Source: Donghicola tyrosinivorans
GTDB taxonomy: Bacteria > Pseudomonadota > Alphaproteobacteria > Rhodobacterales > Rhodobacteraceae
Assembly (NCBI RefSeq): GCF_003003355.1
Contig: NZ_PVTQ01000019.1
Location: 1-57,886, forward strand
Direction of reading: 5' to 3'
Length of the DNA stretch: 57,886 nucleotides
Below are positions 35,398 through 44,352 of the stretch, one piece after another. Made by a program: the position numbers and the translations under genes. A model generated the notes under the pieces. The model did no database searches. It was given only the letters and a program-made list of their open reading frames with translations, and was not told the origin of the DNA. Within the stretch, counting starts at the first letter, position 1. Each line of letters starts with the position of its first letter.

Positions 35398-36361
35398 CAG
35401 CGATCACCAGCGTTTCACCGGCACTGAGGCCCGTGACGATTTCCACCATGGCCGCATCGCCGCTGCCGATCACGTCACCGGGGATCACCACCTGATGCAC
35501 GGGCCCTTGGGCGGTCTGGACCGTCACATAGTCCAACCCGGCCTCCTGGTGCAAAGCGGCAGCGGGTACCAAAAGGGCCTGACGTTCGGCCACGGGCAGG
35601 CGTACCTGCACTCGGCGACCGACAAAGCGGTCATCAAGGCCCTGAACCTCAACGTCGGCCTCAACCCGTCCGCCTTCGATCAGGGGATAGACCTTGGCCA
35701 GCGTGCCGGTGATTGTGCCGTCCGCGCGGGCGATTTCGATGCTGTCGCCGGTTTGCAGGGCCTCGGCATGGCGTTCGGGGATCGAGAGGCGCAGATAGCT
35801 ACCGCCGCCGCCGATCACCGCCACGCTTTCGCCAGCACCAATGACCGAGCCACGGGCCACTGGCACATCCAGCACCACGCCCGCATCGGGGGCCAATACC
35901 TGTCCTTCTTCAATCTGGCGTTCCAACACCAGACGTTCGGCGGAAATTGCGGAAATCTCGCCGTTAAGCACATCAACCGCCGTTTGCAGCGCATCCAGTT
36001 GCTGGTTCGAGATCACGCCCCGTTCTTTCAGCGCCGTGCCGCGATCAAGATCCGCCTGAGCGGTGTCCAAACGGGCCTGTTGTGCCTCAAGGCGAGCATC
36101 CAGCGCCGAGATCTGAAAGTCGATCTTTGTGTCGGTGATCACGGCGATCTGTTGGCCTGCGGTGACCATATCCCCTTCCGAGACCTCAAGTGTCTGCAGA
36201 GTGCCGTTGATCCGCGCACGGGCAGGAACCCTGTCACGGGTTTCGATCTGTCCGAAGACCGATTTCCACTCGGTCACAGGGGTTGCGGTTATCGTGAACG
36301 ACTCGGCAAAGGCGGCGGTGCTTGCGCAGGCCAGCCCTAGGGAAAACAAGAACGCGCGCAT
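35390..36361 (-). CDS. RND efflux periplasmic adaptor (HlyD/AcrA family)
   Basis: The protein has 323 residues. Two ATGs stand side by side (36364 and 36361); the second gives better spacing to AGAGG. A Sec signal peptide MRAFLFSLGLACASTAAFA is present. The lipoyl half motif is RARINGTLQTLEVSEGD, followed by a short helical hairpin (about residues 70-130), the second half VLAPDAGVVLDVPVARGS, and the beta-barrel domain. It links the pump to an outer-membrane channel. The operon's first gene is divergent from nothing immediate; the next upstream gene, also on the minus strand, ends 107 bases away. Confidence 0.9.
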   Translation of the reverse strand: MRAFLFSLGLACASTAAFAESFTITATPVTEWKSVFGQIETRDRVPARARINGTLQTLEVSEGDMVTAGQQIAVITDTKIDFQISALDARLEAQQARLDTAQADLDRGTALKERGVISNQQLDALQTAVDVLNGEISAISAERLVLERQIEEGQVLAPDAGVVLDVPVARGSVIGAGESVAVIGGGGSYLRLSIPERHAEALQTGDSIEIARADGTITGTLAKVYPLIEGGRVEADVEVQGLDDRFVGRRVQVRLPVAERQALLVPAAALHQEAGLDYVTVQTAQGPVHQVVIPGDVIGSGDAAMVEIVTGLSAGETLVIADE

Positions 36362-36468
36362 CATATCCTCTAAGGTTTGGAATTCCAAATATTGAATATG
36401 ATGGGCGGCATTTCAATGATCTAGCGCAAATTCTTTGGGTTTTCCCGCGAAGAGCGCCCATTGTGCGG

Positions 36469-37446
36469 TTATTTGACCTCTCGCTCTGTAATGCGCAGTT
36501 CTCTTGGGGCGATGCCGAATTCCTTCTTGAACGCCCGTGTTAGGGCGCTGGCATTGAGGTAGCCGCAGCGGGCACTGATCTCTTCGACTGAAAAGCCGGT
36601 GTTCAGGCACAGCCTGCGGGCCTCGCGCAGGCGGATGGCTTGGTAAAGCCGAGCGGGGCCAAAACCGTAGGCTTCGTTGCAGAGTTTCGAGAGGGATTTT
36701 TCTGGCAGGCCGATCCTCTGCGCGAGGTCGGGGATTGCGACCGGCACTTCGATATTTCGCCGCATCAGCGCCGCTGCCATCCGCAATTTGCCCGCGCGAG
36801 TCGCCTTCATCTGGGGGTCAAACCAACTGGCTTTCTCACCGAACATGAACAAGGCGCTAACCTCTAGGGCCAGCATCGGGCCGTGGTGTTGCTCGATCAA
36901 CTTCAGGACCAGTTCAAACGTTGTGGTGGCCCCGCCGCAGGACATGATCGGACTGTCCAGAACAAAGCGGTCTTCGGTGACGTGAACAGCGGGGAAGGTT
37001 TCGGCAAAGTGGACCAGTTCGTCCCAGTGGATGGTGGCGGTGTGTCCGTCCAACAAGCCAGATGAGGCCAGCAGCCAACTACCCATATCCATGCCCACAA
37101 GGGTCCGGTACCGCGACCGCGCCGCCCGTAGGCCAAGGTGGCAGGCAGAGGTCGCGTGGGTCTTGAAGCGGTAGCTGGGCATGACAAACAGGTAGTCGCC
37201 CCTCTCATGGCCCAAAGCCGCATGAGGTTGGACCGGCAGCCCGCTAGAGGACACCACCCCGTCTCCGTCCAGACTTAAGAAGGACCAGCGATAAAGGGGC
37301 TTGCCCGACAGGGTGTTCGCAGCCCGCAGCGGCTCGACCGCGTTGGCAAGGCACAGGTTGGAAAAGGCATCGAACAGCAGGATGCCGACAGTGCGCGTTG
37401 CGTCAGAAGATTTCCAAATCTGCATGAAATTGGCCGAAAACTGCAT
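36469..37446 (-). CDS. GlxA-family AraC-type regulator (CdhR-like), first copy
   Basis: The protein has 325 residues. The N-terminal DJ-1/PfpI (GATase1-like) domain reads RTVGILLFDAFSNLCLANAVEPL and later MSCGGATTTFELVLKLI with the conserved Cys. The C-terminal AraC domain has two helix-turn-helix parts, including VEEISARCGYLNASALTRAFKKEFG. Members include CdhR, the carnitine-dehydrogenase regulator of Pseudomonas, and GbdR. It is divergent from the acyl-CoA dehydrogenase gene with only 55 bases between, so it probably activates that operon in response to a carnitine- or betaine-type effector. Confidence 0.88.
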   Translation of the reverse strand: MQFSANFMQIWKSSDATRTVGILLFDAFSNLCLANAVEPLRAANTLSGKPLYRWSFLSLDGDGVVSSSGLPVQPHAALGHERGDYLFVMPSYRFKTHATSACHLGLRAARSRYRTLVGMDMGSWLLASSGLLDGHTATIHWDELVHFAETFPAVHVTEDRFVLDSPIMSCGGATTTFELVLKLIEQHHGPMLALEVSALFMFGEKASWFDPQMKATRAGKLRMAAALMRRNIEVPVAIPDLAQRIGLPEKSLSKLCNEAYGFGPARLYQAIRLREARRLCLNTGFSVEEISARCGYLNASALTRAFKKEFGIAPRELRITEREVK

Positions 37447-37501
37447 GATGTGATGGTGAACTCTGCCGCACTCTACCTGTTATCCACAAGGGGAGAGATC
37501 G

Positions 37502-38662
37502 ATGCACTTCGGATTGAGCGATGAGCAAGAGATGATCGTCAGCACAGTGCGGTCCTTCGTCGAGAACGAAATCTATCCGCATGAGGCGATGGTTGAGCGT
37601 ACTGGTCAGGTGCCGTTCGAACTGGGCCAAGAGATAAAGCGGAAGGTCATCGATCTGGGGTTTTACGCCTGCAACTTTCCCGAAGAGGTGGGCGGTGCGG
37701 GGCTTTCTCATCTGGATTTCACTCTGGTTGAACGAGAGTTGGGTCGCGGATCGATGGCATTGACCCATTTCTTTGGCCGCCCCCAGAATATCCTGATGGC
37801 CTGCGCAGGCGATCAGCGCGAACGTTATCTGCTGCCTGCGGTGCGCGGCGAAAAGATGGATGCGCTGGCGATGACCGAACCCGATGCGGGCTCGGACGTG
37901 CGGGGCATGAAATGTTCGGCGCGGCGGGATGGTGGCGATTGGGTCATCAATGGCTCAAAGCACTTTATCTCTGGCGCGGAACATGCTGATTTCTTTATCG
38001 TCTTTGTAGCAACAGGTGTGGATGAAACTCCTAAAGGGCCGAAGAAGAGGATCACCTGTTTTCTGGTGGATCGCGGCACGCCGGGGTTTGAGGTGCGCGA
38101 TGGTTATGCCTCGGTCTCGCATCGGGGCTACAAGAATTATGTGCTCTATTTCGACAACTGCCGCCTGCCGGATGCGCAGGTTCTGGGCGAGGTGGACGGC
38201 GGTTTCGCGGTCATGAACACGTGGCTCTATGCGACCCGTCTAACGGTGGCCGCGTTCTGCGTGGGGCGCGCGCGACGTTGCTTCGATCATGCCCTCAGCT
38301 ATGCGGCAGAGCGCAAGCAGTTCGGTCAGGCCATCGCCAAATTCCAAGGGGTCAGTTTCCAGATTGCCGACATGATCACCGAGATTGACGCCGCCGATTT
38401 GTTGACCCTCTCGGGCGCATGGCGGCTGGATCAGGGCTTTGAGGCGAACCGAGAGATCGCCAGCGCAAAGCTTTACGCCTCGGAGATGCTGGCGCGGGTG
38501 ACTGATGCGACCTTACAGATACATGGGGGCATGGGGCTGATGGACGATTTCCCGATCGAGCGGTTCTGGCGCGATGCGCGGGTGGAACGGATCTGGGACG
38601 GGACCAGCGAAATCCAGCGGCATATCATCAGCCGCGATCTGTTCCGACCCTTGGGGGCCTGA
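37502..38662 (+). CDS. Acyl-CoA dehydrogenase
   Basis: The protein has 386 residues. The ACAD fold has LSDEQEMIVSTVRSFVENEI, the FAD/substrate region LAMTEPDAGSDVRGMKCSA, INGSKHFISGAEHA, and the C-terminal domain with QIHGGMGLMDDFPIERFWRDAR and the candidate catalytic base in RIWDGTSEIQ. It introduces a 2,3-double bond in an acyl-CoA, passing electrons to ETF. Context with caiD suggests gamma-butyrobetainyl-CoA to crotonobetainyl-CoA. It is followed after 1 base by the CoA ligase gene. Confidence 0.92.
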   Translation: MHFGLSDEQEMIVSTVRSFVENEIYPHEAMVERTGQVPFELGQEIKRKVIDLGFYACNFPEEVGGAGLSHLDFTLVERELGRGSMALTHFFGRPQNILMACAGDQRERYLLPAVRGEKMDALAMTEPDAGSDVRGMKCSARRDGGDWVINGSKHFISGAEHADFFIVFVATGVDETPKGPKKRITCFLVDRGTPGFEVRDGYASVSHRGYKNYVLYFDNCRLPDAQVLGEVDGGFAVMNTWLYATRLTVAAFCVGRARRCFDHALSYAAERKQFGQAIAKFQGVSFQIADMITEIDAADLLTLSGAWRLDQGFEANREIASAKLYASEMLARVTDATLQIHGGMGLMDDFPIERFWRDARVERIWDGTSEIQRHIISRDLFRPLGA

Positions 38663-38663
38663 G

Positions 38664-40688
38664 GTGCAGCGCCTTTTCCAACCGCGTTCCATCGCGGTAA
38701 TTGGCGGCGGCACGTGGTGCGCCAATGTGATCCGAGAATGCCAACGGATCGGCTTTACGGGCCAGCTTTGGCCGGTGCATCCCTCGCGCCCAGAGATCGC
38801 GGGGGTGCCGGCATTCCAAGACCTTGATCATTTGCCAATGGCGCCGGACGCCGCCTTTGTCGGTGTGAACCGAAGCGCGACTGTTGACGTGGTACGTTGC
38901 CTCTCGGCAATGGGTGCGGGTGGCGCGGTGTGCTTTGCGTCCGGCTTTCGCGAAGCCTTGGGAGAGATGGCGGACGGCAACGATCTGCAAGAGGCTCTGG
39001 TAGACGCTGCAGGGCAAATGCCGATTTTGGGGCCCAACTGCTATGGCTATGTGAATGCGCTGGACGGTGCCGCGCTGTGGCCTGACGTGCATGGGATGAC
39101 CCGATGCGACAGCGGGGTTGCTATCGTGGGGCAATCGTCGAACGTGGCGATCAACCTGACCATGCAGGTGCGGGGTCTGCCCATCGCCTACGCGGTGACC
39201 GTGGGCAATCAGGCGCAAACCGGTATGGCGCAGATCGGTGAGGCGCTGCTGGCCGATCCAAGGGTCACGGGGCTGGGGCTGCATATCGAAGGCATCAGCG
39301 ATCTGCGCGCCTATGAGGCACTGGCCGCCACGGCCCACCGCCTTGGCAAGCCGGTCGTTGTGATGAAAGTTGGCGCCTCTGAGCAGGCGCGCACTGCTAC
39401 TGTCTCCCACACCGCGTCCCTCGCGGGCAGCGATGCGGGGGCGCGGGCACTGATGGCGCGGTTGGGCTTTGCCATAGTCGATAGCCCCGCGACCTTGCTT
39501 GAGACCCTGAAGATCCTGCATTTGACGGGCGGCTTGGCATCGCGCCGCATCGCCTCGATGTCTTGTTCGGGGGGCGAGGCTTCGCTGATGGCCGATCTCG
39601 GGCAGGCGCTTGGAGTGGAATATCCGCCTTTGGGGCAGGCACAAGCTGCGGCCTTGCGCACGGCCTTGGGGCCTAAGGTGGCGCTGGCGAACCCGCTGGA
39701 TTATCACACATATATCTGGGGCGATCAGGCGGCACTGACCGGCTGTTTTAGCGCTATGATGCAGGGTGATCTGGCGCTTGGCTGCGTGGTGCTGGACTTT
39801 CCAAGGCAAGACCGGTTCGACGCCCCTGAATGGCAGTTGGTTTTGAATGCTGTGGCCGAAACGCGGTTGGAGACGGGCAAGCCCATGGCGCTTTTGGCCT
39901 CGATGCCGGAAGGGATGCCCGAAGCTGTTGCCGTGAAGGCGATAAAGGCCGGTGTGATCCCCCTTTGCGGGATGGCCGACGGGCTAAAGGCCATCGCGGC
40001 CTCTGCAGCTGTTGCAGCGCCCAATTCAGAGCCGCTTTTGATGCCAAACGTGGCATCACCGGCGCAGACGCTGGATGAGGGACAGGCAAAGGCTCTGCTT
40101 GCGCGTTTTGGTCTGAGTGTGCCGCGCAATGCACTTGCGCATTCGGGAGAGGAGGCCGCTCGGATAGCCACTGAAATCGGCTTTCCGGTTGTCCTGAAGG
40201 GCCTTGGAATTGCGCATAAGACCGAGGCTGGTGCTGTGGCGGTCGGCCTATCCAGTTCCCAAGCGGTGTTGGAGGCGGCAAAGGCGATGCCTTGCGATCG
40301 CTTCCTCGTCGAAGAGATGATCGATGATGCCGTGGCCGAACTGCTGATTGGTGTGGTCTGTGATCCGGCCCATGGGTTTGTCCTGACCCTTGGGGCAGGT
40401 GGTGTCCTAACCGAAATCCTTGCGGATACGGTGTCATTGCTGTTGCCTGTGACCGAGGGGGACATCCGCGATGCCTTGGCCAGCTTGCGCGCCGTACCGC
40501 TGCTGTTTGGGTATCGGGGGCGTCGTGCCGCGGATATCGGCTTTGTTGTGGAGGCTGTCCTCTCGGTCCAGAGTTTCGTGACCGCTCACGCGGCGCAGGT
40601 GCAAGAAGTAGAAATCAATCCGCTGCTGTGCTGTCCGTCTGGTGCAGTGGCAGTGGATGCGTTGATCCGGCTGGGAGAGGCCACATGA
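38664..40688 (+). CDS. Acetate-CoA ligase-family protein (ADP-forming type acyl-CoA synthetase)
   Basis: The protein has 674 residues from GTG 38664 (MQRLFQPRSIAVIGGG), one base after the previous stop. An N-terminal CoA-binding domain is followed by a succinyl-CoA-ligase-like flavodoxin domain. The conserved His appears in VSHTASLAGSD, and the earlier motif VAIVGQSSNVAINL is typical. The C-terminal ATP-grasp-like domain reads GFPVVLKGLGIAHKTEAGAV, LVEEMI and VEINPLLCCPSGAVAVD. It would activate a carboxylate such as gamma-butyrobetaine or crotonobetaine to its CoA ester while making ADP, in place of the AMP-forming CaiC. Confidence 0.87.
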   Translation: MQRLFQPRSIAVIGGGTWCANVIRECQRIGFTGQLWPVHPSRPEIAGVPAFQDLDHLPMAPDAAFVGVNRSATVDVVRCLSAMGAGGAVCFASGFREALGEMADGNDLQEALVDAAGQMPILGPNCYGYVNALDGAALWPDVHGMTRCDSGVAIVGQSSNVAINLTMQVRGLPIAYAVTVGNQAQTGMAQIGEALLADPRVTGLGLHIEGISDLRAYEALAATAHRLGKPVVVMKVGASEQARTATVSHTASLAGSDAGARALMARLGFAIVDSPATLLETLKILHLTGGLASRRIASMSCSGGEASLMADLGQALGVEYPPLGQAQAAALRTALGPKVALANPLDYHTYIWGDQAALTGCFSAMMQGDLALGCVVLDFPRQDRFDAPEWQLVLNAVAETRLETGKPMALLASMPEGMPEAVAVKAIKAGVIPLCGMADGLKAIAASAAVAAPNSEPLLMPNVASPAQTLDEGQAKALLARFGLSVPRNALAHSGEEAARIATEIGFPVVLKGLGIAHKTEAGAVAVGLSSSQAVLEAAKAMPCDRFLVEEMIDDAVAELLIGVVCDPAHGFVLTLGAGGVLTEILADTVSLLLPVTEGDIRDALASLRAVPLLFGYRGRRAADIGFVVEAVLSVQSFVTAHAAQVQEVEINPLLCCPSGAVAVDALIRLGEAT

Positions 40689-41467
40689 CATCCCCTTTGA
40701 AAACCACTCGCAATGGCGCTGTGCTTGAGGTCGTTCTGGACCGACCCAAAGCCAATGCGATCGATCTTGCGACCAGTCGCGCTATGGGCGAGGTCTTCAC
40801 CGACTTCCGCGATGACGACAGCTTGCGGGTGGCGATTATCACCGGCGCGGGCGAGAAATTCTTTTGCCCCGGATGGGACTTGAAAGCCGCTGCCGAAGGC
40901 GACGCAGTGGACGGGGACTACGGCAAAGGCGGCTTTGGCGGCTTGCAGGAACTACGGGGGTTGAACAAGCCAGTGATCGCGGCGGTGAACGGGATTGCCT
41001 GCGGTGGTGGGTTGGAGTTGGCCCTGAGCGCTGACATTATCCTTGCCGCTAGCCACGCCAGTTTCGCGCTGCCGGAAATTCGGTCGGGGACGGTTGCCGA
41101 TGCGGCCTCGATCAAGCTGCCAAAGCGCATTCCCTACCATATCGCCATGGAGATGCTGTTTACCGGTCGTTGGATCGATGCCGAAGAGGCCGCCCGATGG
41201 GGCCTCGTGAACCGCATTTTGCCTGCCGATGATCTGATGGCAGAGGCCCGCGCGATGGCGCAGCAATTGGCCAAAGGCCCGCCGCTGGTCTTTGCCGCCA
41301 TCAAGGAAATCGTGCGCGAGGCCGAAGATATGAAGTTCCAGGATGCGATGAACCGGATCACCAAGAGCCAGTTTGCGACGGTTGAGAGGCTTTATCGTTC
41401 CGAAGACCAGTTAGAGGGCGCGCGGGCCTTTTCCGAAAAGCGCGATCCTGTCTGGAAAGGGCGATAA
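40685..41467 (+). CDS. caiD: CaiD-like carnitinyl-CoA dehydratase (crotonase family)
   Basis: The protein has 260 residues from ATG 40685, overlapping the ligase by 4 bases. Stretches shared with Escherichia coli CaiD as remembered include RPKANAID, RVAIITGAGEKFF, GWDLKAAAEG, SFALPE and the C-terminus EKRDPVWKGR. The oxyanion-hole regions GWDLKAAA and NGIACGGGLELAL are present. It reversibly hydrates crotonobetainyl-CoA to carnitinyl-CoA. This strongly supports the carnitine reading of the whole cluster. Confidence 0.88.
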   Translation: MTSPLKTTRNGAVLEVVLDRPKANAIDLATSRAMGEVFTDFRDDDSLRVAIITGAGEKFFCPGWDLKAAAEGDAVDGDYGKGGFGGLQELRGLNKPVIAAVNGIACGGGLELALSADIILAASHASFALPEIRSGTVADAASIKLPKRIPYHIAMEMLFTGRWIDAEEAARWGLVNRILPADDLMAEARAMAQQLAKGPPLVFAAIKEIVREAEDMKFQDAMNRITKSQFATVERLYRSEDQLEGARAFSEKRDPVWKGR

Positions 41468-41471
41468 TCAC

Positions 41472-42353
41472 GTGAACTACGCCGAATATCTATCTGAAGA
41501 GGTTCAGGATTTTATCGCCAAGACTGAGGAGTTCTATCCCCGCGGTCTGGACCTTTCTGACTGGGATATAGTGCGGGCGGTTTATGACCGGATGTGCGCG
41601 CATTTTAGTGGTCTGAGACCTGATGGCCTGCCGGTCGAAGACCGGCTAATCGCAGAGGTGCCAACGCGCATCTACGGAGCGCAAAGCGCGGTCACGATCC
41701 TTTTTGCCCACGCGGGCGGCTTTGTGTTGGGGGGCCTCGATAGTCACGACGATCTATGTGCAGACATTGCGGTCGGGACGGGGTGCCAAGTGGTTGCGGT
41801 GGACTATCGCCTTGCGCCGGAAAACCGCCATCCGGCAGCCTATGAGGATCTGTCCCATGTGGCCGAAGTGCTGTGCCCTCAGGGGCCAGTGATCCTATGC
41901 GGTGACAGTGCGGGCGGGACTTTGTGTGCGGCCTTGGCAGGCACGCGGGCTGATCTGGGGTTTCGTGGTCAGGTGCTGTTGTATCCGTTGCTGGGTTATG
42001 CAGCCGAAGGAGGCAGCTTTGACCTACATGCCCATGCGCCGATGCTGACCACCGCTGAGCTAAAGGATTACGCTGCTGCACGGGGCAGTGCGCCTGATGA
42101 TCCTAGTGCGGTGCCTGCGCTGGGGGATTTGGCGAACTTGCCGCCGACGCACCTATTCCCTGCCGAATGCGATCCCCTGTGTGATGATGCGGTCCGCTAT
42201 CATGAGGCAGCTTTGGCCGCAGGGGCTGATAGCCGACTTACCGTGCAGATGGGCATGGTGCATGGTTGGCAGCGGGCGCGGGGGCATGGCCCCAAGATGC
42301 GTGCGTGCTTCGCGCAAATTCTTCAGGCGATACGGGAATTGGCGGATCAATGA
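41472..42353 (+). CDS. Alpha/beta hydrolase, hormone-sensitive-lipase-like
   Basis: The protein has 293 residues with a GTG start 4 bases after caiD. The oxyanion motif is HAGGF, where most relatives have HGGGF. The nucleophile elbow is CGDSAGGTLCAAL. The late Asp lies in LFPAECDPLCDDAV and the His in MVHGWQRARGH. It could be an esterase for acylated carnitine or choline compounds or a CoA thioesterase; this is inference from the cluster. It converges on a minus-strand regulator with a 7-base overlap. Confidence 0.85.
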   Translation: MNYAEYLSEEVQDFIAKTEEFYPRGLDLSDWDIVRAVYDRMCAHFSGLRPDGLPVEDRLIAEVPTRIYGAQSAVTILFAHAGGFVLGGLDSHDDLCADIAVGTGCQVVAVDYRLAPENRHPAAYEDLSHVAEVLCPQGPVILCGDSAGGTLCAALAGTRADLGFRGQVLLYPLLGYAAEGGSFDLHAHAPMLTTAELKDYAAARGSAPDDPSAVPALGDLANLPPTHLFPAECDPLCDDAVRYHEAALAAGADSRLTVQMGMVHGWQRARGHGPKMRACFAQILQAIRELADQ

Positions 42354-43318
42354 GGGCGTGATCCGCGGGATTTCCGGATGGGATGACCGAAGGCTTTGCG
42401 GAAGGCTTTGCCAAGGGCCGAGGCATCCGCGTAGCCGCAGCGCAGGGCGATTTCCCGCAGGTCGTAGTCGGTGCTGGTGGACAGCTCTCGCGCATGGGTC
42501 AGGCGCATCAATTGGTAATATCGCCCCGGTGACATCGCCAGTTCGGCCTGAAACAGCCGGTCTAGCGTGCGGCGGGTCAGGCCCGATTGTTGGGCCAGTT
42601 CTTCCAAAGACAGGGGCGTTTCGATCGTCTCGACCATCCGGTTCACGATCTGGCGCAGTTGCGCCGTGCCTTTCCCTTCAAGGCGGTTCGGGCCCCGTCC
42701 GGTGCTTTGCTGTTGGGCGGCATCATGCAGGAACATGGTCGAGGCAATGAACGCATCCGCCGGACCGAATTGCTCAGAGATCATTGCCAGCATCAATTCC
42801 AGCGCCGTCGATGCACCGCCGCAGGTCGAGATGCGGGGATGCTTCACAAACCGCTCATAGCTGGGGCGCACCTTGGGAAATTCCTCGGTAAAGTCCGAGA
42901 TTACCCCCCAATGAATCGTCGCGGTCTGGTCATCCAGAAGCCCTGCCGAGGCCAGCAGCCAACTGCCCGTATCCGCCGCCACTATGCTTGCCGCTTGGCG
43001 GGTCAAAAGGCGTAATGGGCGTAGGTTTTCCGGCTTTGCGTGTTGTCGGTAGCCGTAGCCGCTGACAACCATTAGCAGATCGCTTTTAATTACATCCTTG
43101 CAGGCCAAGTCCGGCGCGATGTTCAGCCCGCTGGAACTGCGGGCAGGGCCATCATGAGGGGTGACGATGTGCCAGTGTAGAGCGCTTTGGCTTTGGTCGC
43201 GGACGGCACGCAGAGGCTCAAGCAGGCACGACAGCACCATGTTCGAGAACCCGTCGTACAGAAGGATCGTGACCGATTTCACTGGAATTTGTCCTAATTG
43301 GAAGATTTGTTGGCACAT
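42347..43318 (-). CDS. GlxA-family AraC-type regulator (CdhR-like), second copy
   Basis: The protein has 323 residues. The DJ-1/PfpI-type effector domain reads KSVTILLYDGFSNMVLSCLLEPL with the CGGASTALELMLAMI site, followed by an AraC domain with LSLEELAQQSGLTRRTLDRLF and LREIALRCGYADASALGKAFRK. A shorter start near the VKS codon is possible. It is a paralogue of the regulator at 36469-37446. It is divergent from the BKACE/carnitine-dehydrogenase operon, as CdhR is in Pseudomonas, and likely responds to carnitine. Confidence 0.9.
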   Translation of the reverse strand: MCQQIFQLGQIPVKSVTILLYDGFSNMVLSCLLEPLRAVRDQSQSALHWHIVTPHDGPARSSSGLNIAPDLACKDVIKSDLLMVVSGYGYRQHAKPENLRPLRLLTRQAASIVAADTGSWLLASAGLLDDQTATIHWGVISDFTEEFPKVRPSYERFVKHPRISTCGGASTALELMLAMISEQFGPADAFIASTMFLHDAAQQQSTGRGPNRLEGKGTAQLRQIVNRMVETIETPLSLEELAQQSGLTRRTLDRLFQAELAMSPGRYYQLMRLTHARELSTSTDYDLREIALRCGYADASALGKAFRKAFGHPIRKSRGSRPH

Positions 43319-43431
43319 ATGGAATAAAAAATCCTGCCTCTCCGCAATAGCATTTCTGAAAAGCGCTGCCTGAATCGCACCCGACTTTGTGCAAGGCCCC
43401 GACGCGCGATCCGAATTTCAGGAGTTTGCCG

Positions 43432-44352
43432 ATGCCTTTGGCGATGAACAAAGAGGTCTTTATCACCTGTGCCGTGACCGGCTCTGGTGCGACGCAGGAC
43501 CGCTCGCCCCATGTGCCGCGCAGTCCGGCGCAGATCGCGGAAAGCGCGATTGATGCGGCCAAGGCCGGTGCGGCGATTGTCCATTGCCATGTGCGCGATC
43601 CCGAAACCGGCAGGCCATCACGCGATCCGGCCCTTTACCGCGAAGTGACCGAGCGTATCCGCGATGCCCAAGTGGATGTGGTGCTGAACCTGACTGCAGG
43701 GATGGGCGGCGACATCGTCTTTGGTTCGACCGAGGCGCCGTTTCCCGTGAATGCTGCCGGCACAGATATGGTCGGCGCGACAGAGCGGATGGTCCATGTG
43801 GCCGAATGCCTGCCAGAGATTTGCACGCTGGATTGCGGCACCATGAACTTTGCCGAGGCCGATTATGTCATGACCAATACGCCCGGCATGTTGCGGGCCA
43901 TGGGCCGCATGATGACCGAGCTTGGCGTCAAACCCGAGATCGAGGCGTTCGACACAGGCCATCTGTGGTTCGCAAAGGAGCTGGTGAATGAGGGGACTTT
44001 GACCTCTCCGGCCTTGGTGCAGCTGTGCATGGGGGTGCCATGGGGCGCGCCGAATGATCTGCATACCTTCATGGCGATGGTGAATGCGGTGCCGCAGGAT
44101 TGGACGTGGTCTGCCTTTAGTCTTGGGCGGGACCAGATGCCCTATGTCTCGGCCGCAGTGCTGGCGGGGGGCAATGTTCGCGTCGGGCTTGAAGATAACC
44201 TGTGGCTTGGCAAAGGCCAGTTGGCCACGAACGCGCAACTGGTGGAACGCGCCGTGACGCTGATCGAGAATATGGGCGCCCGTGTGGTGGGCCCCGATGC
44301 CGTGCGTGAACGGCTTGGGCTGGTGAAACGGGCCCCGAAGGTGGCAGCATGA
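43432..44352 (+). CDS. BKACE-family beta-keto acid cleavage enzyme, likely dehydrocarnitine cleavage enzyme
   Basis: The protein has 306 residues from ATG 43432 with AGGAG upstream. It is a TIM barrel with Zn ligands in IVHCHVRDPETG (HxH), the region NLTAGMGGD, and ALVQLCMGVPWGAPND and VRVGLEDNLWLGKGQLA toward the end. The family condenses a beta-keto acid with acetyl-CoA; the carnitine members turn 3-dehydrocarnitine and acetyl-CoA into betainyl-CoA and acetoacetate. The 4-base overlap with a carnitine dehydrogenase-thioesterase gene makes that assignment likely. Confidence 0.88.
   Translation: MPLAMNKEVFITCAVTGSGATQDRSPHVPRSPAQIAESAIDAAKAGAAIVHCHVRDPETGRPSRDPALYREVTERIRDAQVDVVLNLTAGMGGDIVFGSTEAPFPVNAAGTDMVGATERMVHVAECLPEICTLDCGTMNFAEADYVMTNTPGMLRAMGRMMTELGVKPEIEAFDTGHLWFAKELVNEGTLTSPALVQLCMGVPWGAPNDLHTFMAMVNAVPQDWTWSAFSLGRDQMPYVSAAVLAGGNVRVGLEDNLWLGKGQLATNAQLVERAVTLIENMGARVVGPDAVRERLGLVKRAPKVAA

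Noticed and set aside
35138-36340. 400-residue plus-strand frame over the RND adaptor
   Set aside because: It is a shadow of the adaptor and pump genes on the other strand.
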